The notes under the pieces are model-generated. The model worked only from the letters and a program-made list of their open reading frames with translations. It ran no database searches and had not been told where the DNA came from. 7,176 nt of DNA, taken from Burkholderia sp. Lineage in GTDB: Bacteria > Pseudomonadota > Gammaproteobacteria > Burkholderiales > Burkholderiaceae. Below are positions 1-5,530 of the stretch, in pieces. The first letter of the stretch is position 1. Each line of letters begins with the position of its first letter. Position numbers and translations under genes: made by a program. The stretch is from assembly GCA_028292565.1 (NCBI GenBank), contig JAQGMD010000446.1, positions 1 to 7,176 of the forward strand, written 5' to 3'.

Positions 1-1047
1 GGTGGTGGAGGTAAGTAGCAGGCGCATGCCCGGGCGCGCGGCGCTCGGGTCGAATCCTTCGATGATCGACAGCGGATCCTGGATATCGGTGCCGCCCCAG
101 CCGTTGCCCGGGTTGGCAACCTGGAAATAGCGTCCCGGCGTGGACTTGCGTCCCTTCATCTTGATGCCTGACGGTGGCATGTCGAGGCAGCGTCCGGCCT
201 GGTGCTCGCTCAGCACGCCAGTGATGTGATCGTCTACCACCACCACTTCATCGACATGGCCAAACCATTGTTTGGCGAAGATACCGACGGTGGCGGAACC
301 GCAGCCGACGCGCATGCGTTGTTCTTCGACGCCATTCACGATCGGCGCCTTGCCTGCCTGGACCACCAGCTTTGCACCGCCGTCGATCTCAAGTTCGACT
401 GCTTGTTTGTTACCGAGCGCCATCATCATGTCGCAGGTGACGCGGCCTTCTTTCTTGCTGCCCCCGGTCAGGTGATGCACGCCGCCGAGCGACAACATTT
501 GCGAACCGTATTCCGCGGTAGTGACGTGGCCGACAATTTCACCCTTGTGCCGGATATTGGATTGCTCCGGTCCGAGGTAGCGGTCGGTATCGATTTTGAC
601 CTTGAAACTGCAGTAACTGAATATGCCCTCGGTGACCACGGTCACCATGTCGACGCCGCCCACCTTGGATGACACGATGAAAGGCGCCGGCTTGTAATCG
701 GGATAAGTGGTGCCGGATCCGACGCCGGTCACGAACAGGTCTTCGCCTTTCGGCGATTGGTCTTTGGCGATTTCGGCGGGCGCGGTCTTGTCATCCGAGA
801 TACGGCGCAGCAGCACTACCGGGTCGATGCGCGTCAACGCGCCGCTGACATTGCCCCAGCGGTCGCAGGCGCCGGTACGGCCTTCGGTAATCTGGCACAG
901 CACCGGGCAGGCGTTGCACTCGACCTTGTTGGTCGCCATCTTCTCGCTACGCGGTTTCGATTTTTCGAGGACCGTCGGTCCGGCCTCGGTCGGCGCGAAG
1001 TCGCCGATGTTGTCGGTGCTGTGATCGACTTTGGTATGTTCGGTCAT
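1..1047 (-). CDS. 6-hydroxynicotinate reductase-like iron-sulfur protein, C-terminus cut by window edge
   Basis: The reading frame is open for 349 codons from ATG 1047 to the left edge, so the C-terminus is missing. The protein has a cysteine motif C44-x2-C47-P-x2-C51-x9-C61 (sequence around it ECNACPVLC, then GACDRW), which looks like a [4Fe-4S] site. It is followed by a Gly-rich alpha/beta region with further cysteines at 146, 205, 249 and 287. From memory this matches proteins annotated as 6-hydroxynicotinate reductase (Hnr, EC 1.3.7.1), which in Eubacterium barkeri reduces the pyridine ring of 6-hydroxynicotinate with reduced ferredoxin as donor. The start ATG overlaps the TGA of the Mo subunit gene (ATGA), with a GGTGGA ribosome site 6 bases upstream, so the two are translationally coupled. 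M37 is an alternative start, because residues 1-36 look like a poorly conserved extension. Family membership is fairly secure; the substrate is inferred and may not be hydroxynicotinate. Confidence 0.8.
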   Translation of the reverse strand, partial: MTEHTKVDHSTDNIGDFAPTEAGPTVLEKSKPRSEKMATNKVECNACPVLCQITEGRTGACDRWGNVSGALTRIDPVVLLRRISDDKTAPAEIAKDQSPKGEDLFVTGVGSGTTYPDYKPAPFIVSSKVGGVDMVTVVTEGIFSYCSFKVKIDTDRYLGPEQSNIRHKGEIVGHVTTAEYGSQMLSLGGVHHLTGGSKKEGRVTCDMMMALGNKQAVELEIDGGAKLVVQAGKAPIVNGVEEQRMRVGCGSATVGIFAKQWFGHVDEVVVVDDHITGVLSEHQAGRCLDMPPSGIKMKGRKSTPGRYFQVANPGNGWGGTDIQDPLSIIEGFDPSAARPGMRLLLTSTT

Positions 1048-3836
1048 GCTGATTCCACCCCCTGTTTTTTGACGATGGCCAACCGCACCCGATCTGGCGT
1101 CGCCGGAATATTTTTGATTCGCACGCCGACCGCATCGTGAATCGCGTTCAGGATGGCCGGTGCGGTAGCGATCAACGCCGGTTCGCCGACACCTTTCGCG
1201 CCATAGGGCCCAAGCGGTTCGCCGTCTTCGATGATGTGGACCGTGATCGGCGGAATATCGCCCGCGGTCGGGATAACATAATCGTGCAGGTTGTCTGTGC
1301 GGCCGCTGATGTACTCCTCCATCAGCGCCATGCCGAGGCCTTGCGCCACGCCGCCGTGCACTTGTCCTTCGACTTGCGTCGGATTGATCGCGCGACCGAC
1401 GTCGTGCGCCGCGTGGATGTGAATAACCTTCACCGTGCCGAGTTCCGTGTCGACTTCGACTTCCGCTACCTGCGCGGCAAAGCCGTAGGTCGCATACGGT
1501 ACGCCCTGGCCGTTTGCATCGAGCGGCACTGTCGGCGGATTGAAATAGCCGCGGCCGACTGCGATGTCACCGTTGGCGGCGGCAAGCATGTCTGAGAGAT
1601 CGATACACTTCTTGACACCGTTCTCTACGCCGATCAGTACTTTTCCCTCGACGCGCAGTTTCGCACGCTGGCCCAGGCCGAGTCTCTGCAACAACTGGCG
1701 GCGCAAATCTTCGCCTGCGAATTTGGCGGCATTTCCGGAAACGAAAGTCTGCCTGGACGCGGATGATTTGCCGGCGTCTTCGGTCAGGTCGGTATCGCCC
1801 ATTACCTGGTCTACCAGCGCAACCGGCAAGCCAACCGCATCCGCAAATATCTGCGGCATCACCGTATAGGTTCCCTGCCCGATTTCCTGCGCGCCGTTAT
1901 AGAGGAACAACCGGCCGTTGTTGCGCATCGAAGCAGTCATTGTTGATGGATTGGCAATCACTGTGTTGCCGATGCCGTACCACATGCTGGCGATACCTAA
2001 GCCCCGGCGTAACGGGGTGCCGTTCGCAGCGGCCTGCTCGTTGAATGCGGCCGCCATTTCCTTGCCGGCATTCCATGCCGGCTTCAATACCTCGAGACAT
2101 TCGGCGATGCCGACGCTGGCGCTCAGGATCTGGCCGGTCGCAGTAGCCTGGCCCGCTCGAATCGCGTTCTTCAGGCGGAACTCCAGCTTATCGATGCCGA
2201 CTTTTTCGGCCAGCTCATCGAGCAGTGCCTCGGTGACGATATGCGCCTGCGGCACGCCAAATCCGCGAAACGCGCCGGAGATGGCGTTGTTGGTATACAC
2301 GGCGCGGGTAAGTGCGCGCAAATGCGAGACAAAGTAAGGGCCGGTCGAATGCACCGGCACCCGGTTAGCGACGGTGCTACCCCAGCTTGCGTAGGCGCCG
2401 GTATTGAAATCGCCATGGAAATCGAGCGCCGTCAGCTTGCCTTGCGCATCGCATGCAAAGCGCGCGCGGATGCGAGACGGATGGCGCTTCGTGGTGGAGA
2501 GCATGGATTCGCTGCGCGTATAGACGGTGCGCACCGGACGCTTCAGGTGCCATGCAGCGACGGCCAGCAAAGGCTGCAACGAAACATCAAGCTTGCCGCC
2601 GAATCCCCCACCGATCGCCGACGGCACGATGTGTACCGAATGCGGCGGCAATTTCAGCACGCGTGCGACCTCATCCTTGTCCATCACCGGCGTCTGCGTG
2701 CAGGCGAAGACGCGGATACGCTGCTCACCATTTTCCTCGAACACCTCGGCATAGCCTGCCTCGGGTTCGATGTATGCATGTTCCACGTAACTGGTGCGGT
2801 ATTCGTCTTCAGCAATGAAGGCTGATTCGGACAAGCCTTTTTCCACATCGCCTTTGACGACCCGGCCGCGGCACAACACATTTTCCGGCGCAAAGTCGTG
2901 CAGCAAATCGCCGGTAGCGGTGAGCGCCTTTTCCGAGGTGTCGAGAGGTATCTCGGGATGCCAGGTAATCGGTATCGCCGATTCGGGTATCGCTTGCACC
3001 GCCGCTTCAGGCCCGACGATCAGCATCACTGCCTCACCGCGCAGGCGTGCATGGCCGTTGGCGAGCACCGGCTGATCCTTAGGCCAGGCAAATACCGAAA
3101 AGCTGTTTTCGGGCACGTCCTTCGCGGTAAAAACGCCAACGATCTCGGGGTAGCGACGTTTGAATACATCCAGGTCGTCGATCGTGAATTTAGCGCGGGC
3201 ATGCGGTGAGCGCACAGTGCGCATCCAGAGGCAATTCTCCGGGAACTGGTCGGCGCCAAACTTTTCGGAACCGGTCAGCTTCGATTTGCCATCGAGCCGT
3301 GCGAGCCGTGCGCCTACCGCGTGGCCAACTTCTGGTTCGGGGGTCTCAAACTCGCCCTGCGACACTGCCAGCACCGCCTCGACGATCTTGCGATAGCCGG
3401 TGCAGCGACACAGTACGCCGCCCAGGCCGTCCAGCACTTGCTGCTCGCTGGGATTTTCGTAGCGGCGCAATACGTCGGTGGCCGCCATCAGCATGCCCGG
3501 CGTACAGATTCCGCATTGTGCTGCGCCATGAGCATGGAATGCCTGTTGCAGCTGGTTCAGTTCACCATTCTCGGCCAGTCCTTCAACGGTCGTAACCTCA
3601 CGGTCGCCACATTGGGCGGTGGCGGTGATGCAGGAACACACTTGCTCACCGTCGAGCAGCACGGTGCAGGCGCCGCAGTCGCCCGCGCTGCATCCGATCT
3701 TGGTACCTGTCAGGCCGAGATCGTCACGCAATGTATCGGACAGGCGTTTCCCGGGAGCGCCAGACAGCTCAACCGGCTTTCCATTCAAGTGCAGGCGAAT
3801 TGTCTGCAGGGTGGAAAGTTTGACCGGTTTATTCAT
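1044..3836 (-). CDS. Molybdenum hydroxylase, fused [2Fe-2S] and molybdopterin catalytic subunit (xanthine dehydrogenase family)
   Basis: A 930-residue protein. Residues about 10-155 form the two [2Fe-2S] domains: a plant-type cluster at C49, C54, C57, C69, and a helical-domain cluster at C108, C111, C143, C145 (QCGICTPG and CRCTGY). After a linker of about 20 residues comes the Mo-binding unit: SEKFGAD near 190, EHAYIEPE near 352, Q381, GGGFGGK at 409-415, GAFRGFG at 521-527, GQGTY near 654, and GVGEPAL with the catalytic-base Glu at 885. GAFRGFG places it with xanthine/aldehyde-type enzymes rather than CO dehydrogenase, which has AYRCSFR. By hand alignment R492 and F526 correspond to bovine Arg880 and Phe914, but the Glu802 position is Leu416. 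It should hydroxylate a heteroaromatic or aldehyde carbon and pass electrons to the separate FAD subunit. ATG 3836 is preferred to TTG 3839 because AAGAGG lies 6 bases before it. The substrate is unknown. Confidence 0.93.
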   Translation of the reverse strand: MNKPVKLSTLQTIRLHLNGKPVELSGAPGKRLSDTLRDDLGLTGTKIGCSAGDCGACTVLLDGEQVCSCITATAQCGDREVTTVEGLAENGELNQLQQAFHAHGAAQCGICTPGMLMAATDVLRRYENPSEQQVLDGLGGVLCRCTGYRKIVEAVLAVSQGEFETPEPEVGHAVGARLARLDGKSKLTGSEKFGADQFPENCLWMRTVRSPHARAKFTIDDLDVFKRRYPEIVGVFTAKDVPENSFSVFAWPKDQPVLANGHARLRGEAVMLIVGPEAAVQAIPESAIPITWHPEIPLDTSEKALTATGDLLHDFAPENVLCRGRVVKGDVEKGLSESAFIAEDEYRTSYVEHAYIEPEAGYAEVFEENGEQRIRVFACTQTPVMDKDEVARVLKLPPHSVHIVPSAIGGGFGGKLDVSLQPLLAVAAWHLKRPVRTVYTRSESMLSTTKRHPSRIRARFACDAQGKLTALDFHGDFNTGAYASWGSTVANRVPVHSTGPYFVSHLRALTRAVYTNNAISGAFRGFGVPQAHIVTEALLDELAEKVGIDKLEFRLKNAIRAGQATATGQILSASVGIAECLEVLKPAWNAGKEMAAAFNEQAAANGTPLRRGLGIASMWYGIGNTVIANPSTMTASMRNNGRLFLYNGAQEIGQGTYTVMPQIFADAVGLPVALVDQVMGDTDLTEDAGKSSASRQTFVSGNAAKFAGEDLRRQLLQRLGLGQRAKLRVEGKVLIGVENGVKKCIDLSDMLAAANGDIAVGRGYFNPPTVPLDANGQGVPYATYGFAAQVAEVEVDTELGTVKVIHIHAAHDVGRAINPTQVEGQVHGGVAQGLGMALMEEYISGRTDNLHDYVIPTAGDIPPITVHIIEDGEPLGPYGAKGVGEPALIATAPAILNAIHDAVGVRIKNIPATPDRVRLAIVKKQGVESA

Positions 3837-4695
3837 CAAGCGCCTCTTGGATAGCGCGCTTCACCAGTGTTAGCGCAGCATCGAGGCGATACTCGCCGGT
3901 GCCGCGCACATCGTCGATCGGCGTCAATGGCGCAAGGTCGTCCCCGGTCGCGAGCGCCGACAGATCACCGCCCGCTTTTTTGCCGATCATTTTTTCCTCA
4001 AGCGTGTGCAAGCGTTTGGAAACAGCCGAGCAGGATCCGACGCAGATGCCCGCATAGGTAATGACGCCGGCGTCGTCGGTTTCGATGACCGCGGCAACCA
4101 TCACGATGGAGATCACCAGATAGCGCCGATGTCCGAGCTTCAGGAAGCTGGCGCGCGCGTTGCGGCGTTTCGGGATCAGCACTCCGGTCACCAGTTCATC
4201 CGGCTGCAGCGCGATCTTGCGGCTGCCGAGCACGAACTCTGTCAGCCGCACTACGCGCCTGGCGGACACGGAGGAGAGTTCCACCTTTGCATCCAGCGCC
4301 ATCAACGCGGGGACGCCATCAGCCGCGGGAGAAGCATTGCAGATGTTGCCCGCGACGGTGCCGGTGTTCTGTATTTGTATTCCGCCTACTTCGCGCGCTG
4401 CCGCCTGCAGTCCGCGAAACTGGGCTGGCAAGTTGGTCCGGACGATATCGCTCCAAGTGGTAGTGGCGCCGATGCGCCATTGCGAACCTTCATCGGAGAT
4501 GCCATGCAGTTCCGGCACAGCGGTAATGTCGAGTATCGACTCGACGATCGGTTGCCCGGTGCGGACGGCATAGAAATCAGTGCCGCCGGCGAGGACGCTG
4601 TACCGACCGGAAGGATTGGTTGTGCCCGAAGCTAACGCGTGCAGCGCCTCATCGAGCGTACTTGGGCGCAGATAACTGCCTTGTTCCGGGCTCAT
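3829..4695 (-). CDS. FAD-binding subunit of molybdenum hydroxylase (CoxM/XdhB type)
   Basis: This 288-residue protein is the flavin subunit that takes electrons from the [2Fe-2S] clusters of the partner encoded just downstream and passes them to NAD or another acceptor. Visible family features are the N-terminal YLRPSTLDEAL segment, the FAD diphosphate-binding AGGTD at 36-40, and TGTVAGNICNASPAAD at 111-126, the counterpart of the TIGGN loop of CODH and XDH medium subunits. The C-terminal part (ICVGSCSAVSKR onward) fits the CO dehydrogenase flavoprotein C-terminal domain. The length is normal for this class, and there is no extra [4Fe-4S] insert as in 4-hydroxybenzoyl-CoA reductase. I chose ATG 4695 because GAGG sits 8 bases upstream and homologues begin near YLRP. 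ATG 4725 would add ten residues but has no well-placed ribosome site. The gene is first in its operon, and its TAA overlaps the next start by 8 bases. Confidence 0.9.
   Translation of the reverse strand: MSPEQGSYLRPSTLDEALHALASGTTNPSGRYSVLAGGTDFYAVRTGQPIVESILDITAVPELHGISDEGSQWRIGATTTWSDIVRTNLPAQFRGLQAAAREVGGIQIQNTGTVAGNICNASPAADGVPALMALDAKVELSSVSARRVVRLTEFVLGSRKIALQPDELVTGVLIPKRRNARASFLKLGHRRYLVISIVMVAAVIETDDAGVITYAGICVGSCSAVSKRLHTLEEKMIGKKAGGDLSALATGDDLAPLTPIDDVRGTGEYRLDAALTLVKRAIQEALDE
3843..3848 (-). promoter_or_regulatory. Ribosome binding site for the Mo subunit, inside the FAD-subunit gene
   Basis: The minus strand reads AAGAGG, 6 bases before ATG 3836. It lies within the last codons of the FAD subunit (EALDE). 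The in-frame TTG at 3839 would be only 3 bases from the site, so ATG 3836 is the better start. The arrangement implies translational coupling of the two subunits. Confidence 0.6.
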
Positions 4696-4703
4696 TTGGC
4701 GAG

Positions 4704-4707
4704 CCTC
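4704..4707 (-). promoter_or_regulatory. Ribosome binding site selecting ATG 4695 for the FAD subunit
   Basis: The minus strand reads GAGG, then 8 bases, then ATG 4695. The in-frame upstream ATG at 4725 has only a GGAG 13 bases away, which is too far to be effective. This is the main reason for choosing the shorter start. Confidence 0.5.
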
Positions 4708-4745
4708 GATTGTGTAGCTATGCATCTCATACCGCTGTCTCCATT

Positions 4746-4773
4746 CCGGCGCTTTCTACTTATGGAAAGCCGG
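4746..4773 (-). promoter_or_regulatory. Inverted repeat in the probable leader of the Mo-hydroxylase operon
   Basis: On the plus strand CCGG-cg-CTTTC, an 8-base loop, then GAAAG-CCGG can form a 9-bp stem with a 2-base bulge. It lies between the candidate minus-strand promoters and the first start codon, so it would be transcribed in the 5' leader. It has no following T-run on either strand, so it is not a simple terminator. It could be an mRNA-stabilising or regulatory hairpin, or an operator. Confidence 0.4.
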
Positions 4774-4781
4774 GGCATTTT

Positions 4782-4801
4782 ATTCGGCGTTCACTACATT
4801 T
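4782..4801 (+). repeat. Left copy of a 20-base direct repeat, possible operator
   Basis: The sequence ATTCGGCGTTCACTACATTT differs at only two positions (both C to T) from the copy at 4994-5013, 212 bases away in the same orientation. It lies immediately downstream of the candidate minus-strand -10, where a bound protein would block initiation. Confidence 0.6.
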
Positions 4802-4802
4802 G

Positions 4803-4830
4803 ATACTACCGTAACATGAAAAAAAACCAA
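4803..4830 (-). promoter_or_regulatory. Candidate sigma-70 promoter for the Mo-hydroxylase operon
   Basis: The minus strand has TTGGTT (4825-4830) as a weak -35, a 16-base spacer, and TAGTAT (4803-4808) as a -10 with 4 of 6 consensus bases. Transcription would begin near 4796, inside the left copy of the 20-base repeat. A rival -10, TAAAAT at 4777-4782, matches 5 of 6 consensus bases but lacks a good -35. The position is plausible; the exact assignment is weak. Confidence 0.35.
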
Positions 4831-4845
4831 CTGCAACAGTTTTTT
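4819..4845. terminator. Possible weak bidirectional hairpin flanked by A and T tracts
   Basis: An 8-A tract (4819-4826) precedes AACTG-CAA-CAGTT (4829-4841), which runs into a T tract ending at 4845. Read in either direction this is a short hairpin followed by U residues, the pattern of an intrinsic terminator. The stem is only 5 bp with two G:C pairs, so termination would be poor. It may simply be AT-rich promoter DNA. Confidence 0.2.
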
Positions 4846-4975
4846 GGAACGCACTTTTACCGTGCAATCCGCACCCTGTTGGCGCATCGCGGACGTGCCG
4901 CTTTCACTCTAAGGAACCGCGATTTGCCTCTCAGGCGGAAACCGTCCTGGGCGGCTTGATAACCGCGCCACAAGT

Positions 4976-4999
4976 TTCGGCGTTTACCGAATAATTCGG
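4976..4999. promoter_or_regulatory. Nested palindromes at the ferredoxin promoter
   Basis: TTCGG-n6-CCGAA (4976-4991) shares its right arm with CCGAAT-A-ATTCGG (4987-4999), so three alternating TTCGG/CCGAA half-sites follow one another. The last half-site begins the right copy of the 20-base repeat. The segment ends 2 bases before the proposed -35. It looks like a compound operator for a dimeric DNA-binding protein. Confidence 0.5.
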
Positions 5000-5013
5000 T
5001 GTTTACTACATTT
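4994..5013 (+). repeat. Right copy of a 20-base direct repeat, possible operator
   Basis: ATTCGGTGTTTACTACATTT is 18 of 20 identical to 4782-4801. A third partial copy, TTCGGCGTTTAC at 4976-4987, matches 11 of 12 bases and is offset by 19 bases from this one. The right copy covers the proposed -35 of the ferredoxin promoter. Confidence 0.6.
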
Positions 5014-5030
5014 ATTTCTTCGGATATGAT
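5002..5030 (+). promoter_or_regulatory. Sigma-70-type promoter for the ferredoxin unit
   Basis: TTTACT (5002-5007, 4 of 6 matches to the -35 consensus) and TATGAT (5025-5030, 5 of 6 matches to the -10) are separated by an ideal 17 bases. Transcription would begin near 5037, giving a leader of about 76 bases before the ferredoxin ATG. The -35 lies inside the right repeat copy, so occupancy of the repeat would be expected to affect this promoter. Confidence 0.6.
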
Positions 5031-5049
5031 GAATCAAAAGAGGCGCCGC

Positions 5050-5091
5050 ATGGCCCTGTCCGGGCGAGTTCGACATGCTGCAGCGCGATAA
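5050..5091 (+). CDS. Possible 13-codon upstream ORF in the ferredoxin leader
   Basis: ATG 5050 to TAA 5091 encodes MALSGRVRHAAAR. AGAGG at 5039-5043 is 6 bases upstream, a good ribosome site just downstream of the predicted transcription start. It ends 21 bases before the ferredoxin ATG. The peptide resembles nothing I know. Translation could affect access to the ferredoxin ribosome site, but a chance ORF of this size is common. Confidence 0.2.
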   Translation: MALSGRVRHAAAR

Positions 5092-5112
5092 CCAGAATCG
5101 AAGGAGACTCCC

Positions 5113-5436
5113 ATGACCCACGTTGTAACCGAATCCTGCATCAAATGCCGCTACACTGACTGCGTCGACGTTTGCCCTGTCGATTGCTTCCATGTCGGCG
5201 AAAACTTTCTTGTCATCAATCCGGACGAATGCATAGACTGTGCCGTGTGCGTCGCCGAGTGCCCGGTCAACGCTATCTATGCGGAAGACGACGTGCCGGA
5301 AGACCAGCATTCGTTTGTTGCATTGAATGCGGAACTCGCATCGAGTTGGAAGGTGATTACCAGCACCATCGGCGCACTACCAGACGCCGACGAGTGGAAA
5401 GACAAAAAAGAAAAGCTGTCGTTGCTCGCGCGCTGA
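5113..5436 (+). CDS. fdxA: 7Fe ferredoxin ([3Fe-4S][4Fe-4S]), FdxA type
   Basis: A 107-residue cytoplasmic electron carrier. The cysteine spacing reproduces Azotobacter vinelandii ferredoxin I shifted by one residue: C9, C17, C21 and C50 for the [3Fe-4S] cluster, and C25, C40, C43 and C46 for the [4Fe-4S] cluster, with C12 matching the free Cys11. Both Cys-Pro pairs (C21-P22, C50-P51) are present. The C-terminal tail after about residue 60 is the usual acidic extension of this long-chain class ([11 protein letters not shown] is typical). AAGGAG at 5101-5106, 6 bases before ATG 5113, fixes the start. Such ferredoxins transfer single low-potential electrons. Here it is divergent from a likely ferredoxin-dependent ring reductase and is followed by a large FAD oxidoreductase, making it a candidate carrier between them. 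A housekeeping role remains possible, because fdxA-like genes occur in many proteobacteria. Confidence 0.95.
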   Translation: MTHVVTESCIKCRYTDCVDVCPVDCFHVGENFLVINPDECIDCAVCVAECPVNAIYAEDDVPEDQHSFVALNAELASSWKVITSTIGALPDADEWKDKKEKLSLLAR

Positions 5437-5518
5437 GCGCGGGTGACAATATGGCGGCCCCGCCTCCGAAGGCCCTGCCCGCCGTTCCTTGCCTTTCATC
5501 AAGCTGTTGAACCGCCTC

Positions 5519-5523
5519 GGGAG
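5519..5523 (+). promoter_or_regulatory. Ribosome binding site supporting a TTG start at 5531
   Basis: GGGAG lies 7 bases before TTG 5531. The first in-frame ATG (5549) has no purine-rich site at a suitable distance, since the bases before it are AT-rich. This makes TTG the likelier start, which usually implies modest translation. Confidence 0.5.
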
Positions 5524-5530
5524 AACTGAT

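Larger units (their letters stand above)
4696..5112. other. Divergent intergenic control region
   Basis: About 400 bases without a convincing gene separate the leftward Mo-hydroxylase operon from the rightward ferredoxin unit. It holds candidate promoters in both directions, a 20-base direct repeat near each, a nested palindrome, A/T tracts with a short hairpin, and two leader segments. The stretch from about 4850 to 4970 contains only very short inverted repeats (for example GCCT-n3-AGGC at 4926-4936), and I can assign nothing to it. No tRNA or riboswitch fold is evident by eye. Confidence 0.8.

Noticed and set aside
202..672. 156-codon plus-strand frame at the left end
   Set aside because: The minus strand is continuously open here and gives the conserved Hnr-like protein. 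The plus product is His-rich and unrecognisable.
3293..3310. Tandem 9-base duplication (CGAGCCGTG twice) in the Mo subunit gene
   Set aside because: It is in frame and only repeats Ala-Arg-Leu in the linker between the [2Fe-2S] and Mo domains (residues 176-181). It is probably a chance or minor slippage event without functional meaning.
1044..3836. Label as CO dehydrogenase large subunit (CoxL)
   Set aside because: The active-site loop reads GAFRGFG rather than AYRCSFR, and the small subunit is fused, so CO oxidation is not supported.
3321..3854. 177-codon plus-strand frame opposite the [2Fe-2S] domain
   Set aside because: It is a shadow of the coding strand, where all eight cluster cysteines are intact.
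4006..4635. 209-codon plus-strand reading frame opposite the FAD subunit
   Set aside because: It mirrors the FAD-subunit gene, which has AGGTD and TGTVAGN motifs. The antisense product has no family features and no convincing ribosome site.
4984..5310. 108-codon minus-strand frame opposite the ferredoxin and its promoter
   Set aside because: It overlaps a textbook FdxA gene and its promoter, and has no motif of its own.
5451..5510. Short ORF (19 codons) between ferredoxin and oxidoreductase
   Set aside because: It has no ribosome site and a Pro/Ala-rich product typical of GC-rich spacer. The small GGCG/CGCC inverted repeat there has no T-run, so it is not called a terminator either.
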